Source of the DNA: Chitinophagales bacterium
GTDB lineage: Bacteria > Bacteroidota > Bacteroidia > Chitinophagales > UBA10324
Reading direction: 5' to 3'
DNA: 7,576 bases
Assembly: GCA_026786335.1 (NCBI GenBank)
Contig: JAJAYG010000175.1
Location: 1 to 7,576, forward strand
The translations under genes and the position numbers were made by a program. This document shows positions 1 through 6,295 of the stretch, one piece after another. The number at the start of each line of letters is the position of its first letter. Position 1 is the first letter of the stretch. The notes under the pieces are model-generated. The model was not told the DNA's origin, did not search any database, and saw only the letters and a program-made list of their open reading frames with translations.

Positions 1-62
1 CCTGTATTCTTCGGCAAGTTTTTAATGATTGCTTCCAGCATTTCTTTCGGTGACTTCGGCAT
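1..62 (-). CDS. Partial gene, possible DUF4287-type protein (N-terminus only)
   Basis: Only the first 20 codons lie in the window; the rest runs off the left edge. The ATG is at 62-60 and is the only usable start, because the same frame reads back to a stop at 98-96 without another start codon. A weak purine stretch (AAAGAA) lies about ten bases upstream of it. The peptide begins MPKSPKEMLEAIIKNLPKNT, followed by G. The pattern 'I-x-N-L-P-x-x-T-G' resembles the opening of small DUF4287 proteins, where a similar phrase is followed by K-(S/T)-L-x-x-W. That family has no established function. The match rests on a very short stretch, so the family call is tentative. That this is a real gene is more likely than not: it has a clean start and reads the same way as the E1 gene, but tandem terminators separate the two. 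Confidence 0.42.
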   Translation of the reverse strand, partial: MPKSPKEMLEAIIKNLPKNT

Positions 63-239
63 TGCAAATTCTTTGGGACGATGAAAGTATAAACTTCATT
101 CGCATTTATCATCACCTACAGTAAAAAATATTTAATGTTTATTTATGCGGGATTCTTTCTCTGCAGAAATAAACGCTCATTCTCTAATAAGTTTCTTAAT
201 AATTTTTGCTGAAGGAAACTAAGTGATATAAAAATTAAA
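63..239. other. Upstream region of the left-edge gene, no gene seen
   Basis: This AT-rich stretch lies between the partial left-edge gene and the terminators of the E1 gene. It should hold the promoter of the left-edge gene, but no good TAnnTTTG element with a matching TTG box is visible on the minus strand. The best candidate, TACTTTCA in minus reading near 82-89, matches only partly and has no partner box. No open frame or strong hairpin was found. Confidence 0.5.
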
Positions 240-276
240 CCCCGAAAATCCAACATCTCATTATGGTATTTCGGGG
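240..276 (-). terminator. Second (distal) terminator-like hairpin behind the E1 gene
   Basis: CCCCGAAA at 240-247 pairs with TTTCGGGG at 269-276, and A239 with T277 adds one more pair, around a 21-base loop. Read on the minus strand the stem is followed by TTTAATTTTTATA, a usable U-tract. The plus-strand side has no T-run. It lies about 75 bases beyond the E1 stop codon and 40 bases beyond the first terminator, so it probably acts as a backup. The large loop makes it a weaker candidate than the proximal hairpin. Confidence 0.55.
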
Positions 277-304
277 TGGAAATATTGTATTCTTCTATGC
301 ATGT

Positions 305-334
305 TAAAAAAGGCATCTGCAGAAAATGCAGATG
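305..334 (-). terminator. Rho-independent terminator of the E1 gene
   Basis: CATCTGCA at 314-321 pairs perfectly with TGCAGATG at 327-334 across the five-base loop GAAAA. In minus-strand reading the hairpin is followed after CC by TTTTTT (311-306). It begins 18 bases past the TAG stop at 355-353. Position, perfect stem and T-run together make a standard intrinsic terminator for the minus-strand E1 gene. Confidence 0.8.
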
Positions 335-352
335 GTCGTTTATAAAAATGGG

Positions 353-2428
353 CTATGCTGTTAGCATCTTCTCGATTTCATTCGCAACCTTCTCAGCATT
401 CGGCAACATCTCTTTTTCCAATGCCATATTTAGCGGCACCGCAGGAATTGGCAGTGCACCCATAAATTTTACAGGCGCATCGAGGTACCTGAAACATTCG
501 GATGAAATTCTGCCGCTTAGTGATTGCGCAAATGAGTTGGTGATGGTTTCTTCAGTAAGCACCAAACATTTACCATGCAACTTTACTCTTTCATAAATCA
601 ATTCCTCATCGAGCGGATACAAAGTTCGCAGGTCAACAATTTCAACAGCACCGGGAAATTTCTTCGCTGCATTCTTCGCCCAATAAACTCCCATGCCGTA
701 AGTGATGATCACCATTGAATTTCCTTCATCCAGATTTTCCTGTGCTGCATGCTCAACAATATTTCCTTTCCCAAGCGGAATAATATAATCTTCATCGGGC
801 TCAATCATTCTTGCATCTTCGGTTCCCGGAACTTTACTCCAATACAAACCTTTGTGTTCATACATCACCACAGGATTAGGATCGTAGTAAGCGGCTTTGA
901 GCAAACCTTTTAAGTCGGCGGCATTGGAAGGATAACAAACTTTTATTCCGCGCTGTGCAAGAATGGTTGACTCGTGGCAACCACTGTGATATGGACCGCC
1001 GCCGCCATAAGCACCGATTGGAATTCTTATTACACAACTCACAGGAAATTTTCCCATCGTCAAGTAACACGATTTTGAAATCTCTGTGATCAATTGATTC
1101 ATTGCCGGAAATTGATAATCGGCAAACTGAATTTCTACCATTGGCTTTACACCTACTGCAGAGAGTCCTGCACATGAACCTACGATGTATGCTTCTTGTA
1201 TTGCAGTATTGAACACGCGATCATCACCAAATTTTTCGGCGAGTGTTGCTGCTTCGCGAAACACGCCGCCCAATCTTCTTCCAACATCTTGCCCGAAAAA
1301 AATTGCTTCATCATGCTTGCGCAAAATTTCTTCTACCGCATGCAATGCTGCATCTACCATCACCACTTTTTCCTGACTGATTGCCGAAATATTTTCACGC
1401 ACCGGTGCACGGTTTCCTTTTTCTTCGGTAACAGGTGTGGGCGCAAATTCATGATCCATCACACTGCTCAATTCGGGATCGGGTGAATCAACTGTGCGCT
1501 TAAAATCTGCAGCAACTTTTTCTTTTGCCTGCTCATCAATGGCATCTAAAATTTCTTCAACGATTCCAACATTGCTGATGAGAAAATTTTTCAGCTTTGG
1601 TAAAGGATCATCAACTGCATGCTTCGCAAGATCTTCGTCGGTGCGGTACATTTCTTTTCTTACGCCCGATGTGTGGTGATTGAGTAGCGGAACTTTTGCA
1701 TGAACCAGAATAGGTTTCCTTTCCTTCCTCACAAATTCAATTGCTTCCTGCATGCATTGAAATGAAGCAGCGAAATCACTTCCGTTCACACGCACTTTTT
1801 TCATTCCCTTAAAACCTTCGGCATATTCATAAGCATCCATCGTGCGCATCTCCTCTGATGAAACTGAAATGCTCCAGCCATTATCCTGCACCAAATAAAT
1901 AATCGGTAATTGTTTAAGCACTGCCACTTGCCATGCCTCAGCCACTTCGCCTTCAGTCACGCTGCCATCGCCCATAGAGCAAACAACAACGGGCGGTTCG
2001 GGCGTATTCAATAATTTTTTCTTTTCTAAGTACTGAACTCCCTGCGCTGCGCCGGTTGAAGGAATCGCCTGCATACCGGTTGCGCTCGAATGGTGAATGA
2101 TGGTTGGTTTTATTCCATCACTTCTAAAAGAAGGATGCGAATAATATTCTCTTCCTCCCGAAAATGGATCATCGCGCTTACCAATTAATTGCAACATCAA
2201 TTGATAAGGTTCGAAACCTAGGCCGAGCAAAATACTTTCGTCGCGGTAATACACTGCGAGATAATCCTGCGGCATCAATTGCAAACCCAATGCAAGTTGT
2301 ATGGCTTCGTGTCCGCGTGAAGTGCTGTGTACATACTTACAAATAGCGCGGTTGTCATCATAAGTTTGCGCCATGTGTTTTACGCAACACATGAGTTCGT
2401 AAGCGCGCAGATAAAGTTGTGTGTTCAT
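353..2428 (-). CDS. Fused alpha/beta E1 component of a 2-oxoacid (branched-chain-type) dehydrogenase
   Basis: This is a thiamine-diphosphate-dependent decarboxylase that passes an acyl group to the lipoyl domain of an E2 partner in a cytoplasmic complex. The 691-residue chain (counted from the start chosen here) joins the alpha subunit (about 1-300) to the beta subunit (about 345-691). In the alpha half, YYRDES lies at 60-65. The diphosphate/Mg motif starts at GDG (153-155) and ends at DN (182-183). A HHTSG loop at 251-255 resembles the histidine-rich loop of branched-chain E1. In the beta half, GQDVG is at 379-383, the cofactor-activating glutamate is probably E412 in NTAIQEAY, and HSGCHES is at 481-487. 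The frame stays open to an ATG at 2533. The extra 35 residues look unrelated to the family and lie upstream of a good promoter, so the ATG at 2428-2426 (MNTQLYLRAYEL) is preferred. No E2 or E3 gene is in the window. The substrate, branched-chain 2-oxoacids or pyruvate, cannot be fixed from sequence alone. Confidence 0.93.
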   Translation of the reverse strand: MNTQLYLRAYELMCCVKHMAQTYDDNRAICKYVHSTSRGHEAIQLALGLQLMPQDYLAVYYRDESILLGLGFEPYQLMLQLIGKRDDPFSGGREYYSHPSFRSDGIKPTIIHHSSATGMQAIPSTGAAQGVQYLEKKKLLNTPEPPVVVCSMGDGSVTEGEVAEAWQVAVLKQLPIIYLVQDNGWSISVSSEEMRTMDAYEYAEGFKGMKKVRVNGSDFAASFQCMQEAIEFVRKERKPILVHAKVPLLNHHTSGVRKEMYRTDEDLAKHAVDDPLPKLKNFLISNVGIVEEILDAIDEQAKEKVAADFKRTVDSPDPELSSVMDHEFAPTPVTEEKGNRAPVRENISAISQEKVVMVDAALHAVEEILRKHDEAIFFGQDVGRRLGGVFREAATLAEKFGDDRVFNTAIQEAYIVGSCAGLSAVGVKPMVEIQFADYQFPAMNQLITEISKSCYLTMGKFPVSCVIRIPIGAYGGGGPYHSGCHESTILAQRGIKVCYPSNAADLKGLLKAAYYDPNPVVMYEHKGLYWSKVPGTEDARMIEPDEDYIIPLGKGNIVEHAAQENLDEGNSMVIITYGMGVYWAKNAAKKFPGAVEIVDLRTLYPLDEELIYERVKLHGKCLVLTEETITNSFAQSLSGRISSECFRYLDAPVKFMGALPIPAVPLNMALEKEMLPNAEKVANEIEKMLTA

Positions 2429-2439
2429 TGATTGGCGCG

Positions 2440-2469
2440 CAAAAATAGCATCCCTGCAAGAGTAACCAA
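2440..2469 (-). promoter_or_regulatory. Bacteroidota-type promoter for the E1 gene
   Basis: In minus reading there is a TATTTTTG box (2447-2440), a full match to the TAnnTTTG element used by the Bacteroidota primary sigma factor. A TTG box at 2469-2467 precedes it with exactly 19 bases between them, the favoured spacing. Transcription should begin a few bases past 2440, giving a leader of only about 5-8 bases before the ATG at 2428. This supports 2428 as the start and makes translation from 2533 unlikely. The promoter is inferred from sequence match only. Confidence 0.68.
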
Positions 2470-2520
2470 GAAGCAAATGTTTGTTAGTTGGTTTTATTTC
2501 ATAGGGCGAGTGTAATGCTA

Positions 2521-2573
2521 AGGAACGAAGCATCTGTTTATTTCAGTAGATGATGCCTTCGTCAGCATAACAG
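2521..2573 (-). repeat. Copy 1 of a dispersed GCTGACGAAGG-type repeat, itself partly palindromic
   Basis: In minus reading the unit begins CTGTTATGCTGACGAAGG and continues with CATCATCT. It matches the copy at 2693-2720 in 17 of its first 18 bases, in opposite orientation. Within the copy, ACGAAGCATC (2525-2534) and GATGCCTTCGT (2552-2562) can fold as an imperfect hairpin. The upstream extension of the E1 reading frame (MLRSLALHS...) begins inside this repeat, which is one reason that extension is not believed. Confidence 0.65.
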
Positions 2574-2588
2574 AGACGATCAATCATT

Positions 2589-2623
2589 AACTCCACCGGA
2601 GTAAAAAAAACTCCGGCGGAGTT
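2589..2623. repeat. Strong hairpin with ACTCCGSCGGAGT-like arms
   Basis: AACTCCACCGGAGT (2589-2602) faces ACTCCGGCGGAGTT (2610-2623) across a seven-A loop. The 14-position stem has one A/G mismatch. The arms are much richer in G and C than their surroundings. Only TTT follows on the plus strand and TTAATG on the minus strand, so it is a weak terminator candidate in either direction. It is better described as a palindromic intergenic element. Confidence 0.6.
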
Positions 2624-2692
2624 TCGGTATGAAATAAACTTTTGAAAAGATTGATTGGATTGCTGAGTTTCGATTCTTTTTCCAAAACGAAT

Positions 2693-2720
2693 CTGTCATG
2701 CTGACGAAGGAAGCATCTGT
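2693..2720 (+). repeat. Copy 2 of the GCTGACGAAGG-type repeat
   Basis: CTGTCATGCTGACGAAGG, then AAGCATCTGT, followed by a T-run to 2726. This is the plus-strand counterpart of the inverted copy at 2521-2573. Repeats with the core TGTCATGCTGA...GAAGCATC are often scattered between genes in Bacteroidota genomes; that is recalled knowledge, not a search result. The pair brackets the hairpin at 2589-2623. Confidence 0.65.
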
Positions 2721-2791
2721 TTTTTTAAGATACCTTCTTACTTACAATGATATCATCTAAAAAATGTTCGCGACAAGCTGCCAATAACATG

Positions 2792-2833
2792 TTTTTACCC
2801 TTGACCCCTTCCCGAAGGGATCAGGGGTAAAAA
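2792..2833. repeat. Long hairpin element with 20-base arms
   Basis: The arm 2792-2811 (TTTTTACCC then TTGACCCCTTC) is complementary to 2814-2833 (GAAGGGATCA then GGGGTAAAAA) except for one G/T wobble and one C/A mismatch. The apex is CCCTT-CCCG-AAGGG. The T-run lies on the 5' side and the A-run on the 3' side in plus reading, the reverse of a normal intrinsic terminator. A dispersed palindromic repeat (REP- or MITE-like) is therefore more likely than a terminator. Confidence 0.65.
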
Positions 2834-2871
2834 TCAAGTTGTGTCATATGCAACAGTTATCGTGCGAGCGC

Positions 2872-2937
2872 AATGGTTCTCTTGAACTGATCCCTAGTAC
2901 TCGGGACGAGGTCAGTTCGAGCTTGTCGAGAACCATT
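2872..2937. repeat. 66-base imperfect palindrome (AATGGTTCTC ... GAGAACCATT)
   Basis: AATGGTTCTC (2872-2881) pairs with GAGAACCATT (2928-2937), and TTGAACTGA (2882-2890) with TCAGTTCGA (2912-2920) through one wobble. TCCC (2891-2894) pairs with GGGA (2903-2906). The right arm carries a seven-base bulge, GCTTGTC (2921-2927), and CGAGG (2907-2911) is unpaired. The right half read in minus (TTCTCGACAAGCTCGAACTG) resembles a repeat commonly scattered in Bacteroidota genomes, from memory. It ends about 50 bases before the pseudouridine synthase start. Confidence 0.7.
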
Positions 2938-2984
2938 ATGTGTAATTAAAATTATTTTCATTTATTTTTTTCTACTTTACTGAA

Positions 2985-3605
2985 ATGAAAAAAGAGAAAA
3001 ACAGTTTCAATTATTACAAAGTGTTTAAACCATTCGGAATGCTTTCGCAGTTTACGGTGGAAGGGAATCATCAATCACTTGCATCTTTGAAAAAATTTCC
3101 TGAAGATGTTTATCCGGTTGGAAGATTAGATCACGACACCGAAGGATTGTTGTTGCTCACCAATAACACGAGTGTAAATCATTTGTTACTTGATCCAAAG
3201 TTTGAGCGAAAGAAAACTTATTGGGTGCAGATTGAAGGCGAGATGAATGAAGATGCGATGCAGCAATTGCAAAAAGGGGTTGTGATTAATTTAAAAGGAA
3301 CAATGCACCAAACAAAACCTACGCAGGTAAAAAATATTTCGTCACCAAAAATTCCGGAGAGAAATCCATCAGTAAATTATTTGAAGCATCCTGTAAACTC
3401 ATGGATTGAACTCACCATCACGGAAGGAAAAAACAGACAGGTGAGAAAGATGACAGCGAAAGTGGGGCATCCAACTTTGCGATTGATTCGCTGTGCAATC
3501 GAAGCTATTTCTATTGAGGGAATGAAAAGCGGTGAGGTGGTGGAAATGAATGAAGAAGATTTTTTTACGCTGCTGCAATTGAGAAAAGAATCATTGAAGA
3601 AGTAG
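2985..3605 (+). CDS. rluE: RluE-like 23S rRNA pseudouridine synthase
   Basis: This enzyme isomerises a uridine to pseudouridine in 23S rRNA; in E. coli RluE the target is U2457. The 206-residue length is close to that of E. coli RluE (about 217), and like it the protein has no N-terminal S4 RNA-binding domain. The opening motif KPFGMLSQFT (15-24) parallels the RluE 'NKPY...QFT' segment and fixes the start upstream of residue 15. GRLDHDTEGLLLLTN (46-60) holds the catalytic aspartate D49. The C-terminal family signature is at ITEGKNRQVRKM (145-156), and the RluE-like phrase GHPTLRLIR follows at 161-169. There is no clear ribosome binding site, as is common in this phylum. The gene is divergent from the E1 gene and only 67 bases ahead of the T9SS-protein ATG. 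Co-transcription with that gene is possible, since no terminator is visible between them. RluE is the best fit, but the exact modified uridine is inferred from similarity. Confidence 0.87.
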   Translation: MKKEKNSFNYYKVFKPFGMLSQFTVEGNHQSLASLKKFPEDVYPVGRLDHDTEGLLLLTNNTSVNHLLLDPKFERKKTYWVQIEGEMNEDAMQQLQKGVVINLKGTMHQTKPTQVKNISSPKIPERNPSVNYLKHPVNSWIELTITEGKNRQVRKMTAKVGHPTLRLIRCAIEAISIEGMKSGEVVEMNEEDFFTLLQLRKESLKK

Positions 3606-3672
3606 CTACTAATGCTTAATTTTCCGAAAGCAAGTTGATTGAACACCAAATTTTAATTTCAAAAACAGAGTT

Positions 3673-6137
3673 ATGAAAAAAAATACTCACTGCTGATTAC
3701 AATACTTTTTATTTCGCAAATAAGTTTTGCGCAATTAACTTGGAAAGTATTAAGTGCGCCACGAACTTCGAATGAGTTCATTGCCTCTTCATTCATCAAT
3801 GACAATGAAGGATGGATAATTGATAATACATCCATACTCTGGCACACAACGGATGGATGCACCACGCTCGATACACTTTCCACAGGAAAATATTTTTTGA
3901 AATTGGATTTTGTGAATGCTTCAATTGGCTATGCTATAGATGCAAGCGATGTGTACAAAACAGTAGATGGTGGATTAAGCTGGACTGCTTTTTCAATTCC
4001 TGTAAGCTATTTTCCAGCAATTTATTTTTTGAATAAGGACACTGGATTTGTAAGCGGCAACGAGGTATATTACAAGACATCTGATGGCGGTGCCTCGTGG
4101 CAAACGCTCACAATGCCGACAACTACAATTTTTGCCGATTATTTTTTTACAAATGATTCAGTTGGTTTTGCTACCAACATTGACTATTACTACGAACATG
4201 AAATTTTAAAGACCACTGATTGCGGAGAAACATGGACAGGAATAAATCAAGAACCTGAATCGCATTTATATTGCATCTGGTTTGCAAATAATGATACCGG
4301 TTATGTCGGCGGCTATTATGATTTTGGTCAAACGTACAGTCAAATTTTTCAAACCATTGATGGGGGTGTTACATGGACTGAAGTTTGGGAAGGTTACTTT
4401 TCCGATAATCCTTTCATCGATATTCGGTTCAAGAGTAATCATATAGAAGGGTATGCCATTGCAAATGACGGACGAAACGTTGTGGCGACCGATGGCATTG
4501 GATATTGGAATACTAACTGGGGTGACATATTCGACACTGATACACTCGGACTTCCGAAAACATCTTATAACTATGGGAATGCACTTGATGGGTTTGATCA
4601 CATGTATCTATTTGGAAAATATGGAACGGTGCTCAAATGGGGAAAGGATACTGCACAATGGAAAGAAATGTCGGGCAGATTAGTGAGTGATGTAAATGAC
4701 CTTTCATTTATTTCATCAACCAATGGATGGATGACTACAGGCGGAACAGGAATTCTGCGAACAACTGATGGCGGAAATACATGGCATAAAACAAATGGCC
4801 CCCGGTTTTATGTGAGCAATATTGATGCAGTTAATGACAGTTTAGTTTTTGCTTTTGGTAACTACAACTCATATTTTCAACCACCTGTTTATCGCAGCAC
4901 TGATGCAGGTCAAACATGGAACAGCATTACTGTATTTCCCAGCGCAAAACTGAGTGAATTGCAAATGATTGATGAAAGCCCCGGTTACATAATATCAAAT
5001 GGTAACGGTAGTCCTGCAACAGTTTACAAAACAACTAATGGTGGATTAACGTGGAATCCACACAGTGTAGGAATAGGTTTCGATTCTGAAGACCGATGGA
5101 CGATGTTCTTTCTGAATGCAAACGAAGGATGGGTGGTTTACAACGGTGGTTCGTTTGGTTCAGCCAATTTCTTGTATCATTCTACAGATGGTGGTTTTAC
5201 TTGGAGCAACATTTACCAATACATTGGCTCAAGCTATGACTTTCAGACAGTATTCTTCTTGAACTCTCAGCATGGATACCTCGCTACTAACGGAACCAAC
5301 TACTATGAAACCACCGATGGCGGAAACACATGGGCATCTAAAAATATTCCCGGCGCAACCAATTATTTGAAAATATTTTTTTCTAATTCGCAAAATGGAT
5401 GGTGCCTCACAATGTACGACATCTATCAAACCACCGATGGTGGAACAATATGGTCAAGTGCATACCAATCAGAAACTGAATTGTATGACATTGAATATGC
5501 TCAAGGATCAATTTTCACTCGTGGCTTCTATGGATTTTTAGTGAGAGGAAGTATTCCTGCTCCTTGTGCTGCATCCTTTACCCTCACCCCCGATTCTGTA
5601 ATTGAAGGATTATACTACGGCTACAATTTATCGAGCGGCTACGATCTCACTTACACCTGGGATTGGGGCCATAGCACAACTACAGTTGGCCAATTTCCAA
5701 CACACACTTACGCCGACTCGGGATGGTATAACATCTGCCTTTCTATTTATGATAACTACAATGGCTGCACCGATACTTTCTGTTTGAATTTTTATATTCT
5801 TAAACTCGATGGTGAAATGGGTATACACCAAATCATTATTGTGCCGGGTGCAGTTCCAACACCACCTGTTGCAAGTGATCAATCATTGGAAGTAAATATT
5901 TCTCCCAATCCATTTTCAACTTCAACAACTATTCAATTCAATTTAAATGAAGCATCGAATGTCTCCATCAAATTATTTTCAATGGAAGGAAAAGAAGTGA
6001 AGACGATCTGCAATGAAAATTTTACAGAAGGAGATCATCAAAGTGAATTAGACCGAAAAGAAATTGCCGCTGGAATTTATTTTCTGCAATTTAAAATGAA
6101 TGATCAAGTGGTAATGAAGAAAATGGTGATTCAATAA
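3673..6137 (+). CDS. T9SS-exported YCF48/BNR-repeat protein with PKD-like domain; frameshift in the 5' poly-A
   Basis: The protein is predicted to be exported by Sec and then moved across the outer membrane by T9SS, which would attach or release it. No enzyme active site was recognised. The ATG at 3673 followed by eight A gives a stop after seven codons. The long frame, open from 3657, has no standard start before a TTG at 3897. With nine A (or six), the ATG joins it directly and gives 821 residues. They begin with a textbook signal peptide: KKK, then a hydrophobic core (LLITILFIS), then cleavage after SFA before Q21. About eleven T-D-G-G-x-T-W motifs follow, from residue 60 to 594 (for example 98-104, 365-371, 548-554), typical of YCF48-like/BNR beta-propellers. 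A PKD-like domain spans about 631-711 (YTWDWG, THTYADSGWY). The T9SS type A sorting domain is at 739-821 (ISPNPFSTS, AAGIYFLQF, final KKMVIQ). Starting at TTG 3897 would remove the signal peptide and first repeat, so that start is not credible. The base shift may be a sequencing error, an inactivating mutation, or a slippage/phase-variable site. Confidence 0.85.
3676..3683 (+). other. Run of eight A breaking the frame right after the ATG
   Basis: The run directly follows ATG 3673-3675. Read as written, the frame is MKKNTHC then TGA. One extra A would give MKKK followed by YSLLITIL and the complete signal peptide, in frame with the 817 codons downstream. Homopolymers of this length are prone to sequencing error, to replication slippage and to transcriptional slippage. 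The sequence alone cannot tell which applies. Confidence 0.8.
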
Positions 6138-6146
6138 TTTTTTTAA

Positions 6147-6212
6147 CACAGAGATCACAGAGTTATTTCACAGAGTTTGATCTGCGAAATCTGTGATTTT
6201 TTTTTCTCTGTG
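6147..6212. repeat. CACAGAG repeat cluster
   Basis: CACAGAG occurs three times in direct orientation (6147-6153, 6156-6162, 6169-6175) and once inverted as CTCTGTG (6206-6212). A near copy, TCTGTGA, lies at 6190-6196. Intergenic CACAGAG-rich repeats of this kind are familiar from Bacteroidota genomes, from memory. Here the repeat appears to supply the arms of the T9SS-gene terminator. Confidence 0.6.
6154..6205 (+). terminator. Terminator of the T9SS-protein gene
   Basis: ATCACAGA (6154-6161) pairs with TCTGTGAT (6190-6197), and nine consecutive T (6197-6205) follow on the plus strand. It starts 17 bases after the TAA stop at 6135-6137. The 28-base loop is long and overlaps a CACAGAG repeat, so folding could be more complex. 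The T-run and position still make a plus-strand terminator likely. Confidence 0.55.
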
Positions 6213-6240
6213 CACTCTTTAGTTTAAACTTTCCTCTCCA

Positions 6241-6280
6241 AAAAACAAAAACCCGCTTCGGATCCGGAGCGGGCTTTCTT
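6241..6280 (-). terminator. Strong terminator of the duplicated helical-protein gene, weakly bidirectional
   Basis: CCCGCTTCG (6252-6260) pairs with CGGAGCGGG (6265-6273) around a GATC loop; the nine-pair stem has one G/T wobble. In minus reading it is followed by TTTTTGTTTTT (6251-6241), an excellent U-tract, and it lies about 20 bases past the stop at 6296-6298. In plus reading only CTTTCTT follows, so it may also act weakly on transcription arriving from the T9SS gene. It sits between convergent genes, where terminators for both directions are expected. Confidence 0.85.
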
Positions 6281-6295
6281 ATGATATAAAATGAA

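Larger units (their letters stand above)
2429..2984. other. Divergent intergenic region rich in palindromic repeats
   Basis: About 550 bases separate the E1 gene (minus) from the pseudouridine synthase gene (plus). Apart from the E1 promoter, the stretch contains an inverted pair of a GCTGACGAAGG-type repeat and three separate hairpin-forming elements, listed individually. No coding region is convincing. The promoter of the pseudouridine synthase gene should lie near 2940-2984, where only a partial -7 match (TACTTTAC, 2973-2980) is visible. Confidence 0.65.

Noticed and set aside
276..596. Plus-strand open frame of 106 codons
   Set aside because: It lies mostly antisense to the 3' end of the E1 gene, crosses its terminator, and encodes nothing recognisable.
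2429..2533. 35-codon upstream extension of the E1 reading frame
   Set aside because: It begins in a dispersed repeat, overlaps a good promoter, and shows no resemblance to E1 proteins.
2589..2937. Hairpins as a CRISPR array or attenuator
   Set aside because: The hairpins differ in sequence and spacing, there are no regular direct repeats with spacers, and no leader peptide is visible.
2973..2980. TACTTTAC as a -7 box for the pseudouridine synthase gene
   Set aside because: It matches TAnnTTTG only in part, has no TTG box at the right distance, and lies too close to the ATG.
3377..3883. Minus-strand open frames of 90 and 70 codons
   Set aside because: They are antisense to the pseudouridine synthase and to the 5' part of the T9SS-protein gene, with no start signals or recognisable product.
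3897..3899. TTG as the start of the T9SS-protein gene
   Set aside because: It would remove the signal peptide that a T9SS cargo needs and the first repeat motif; the reading frame and protein similarity clearly continue upstream to the A-run.
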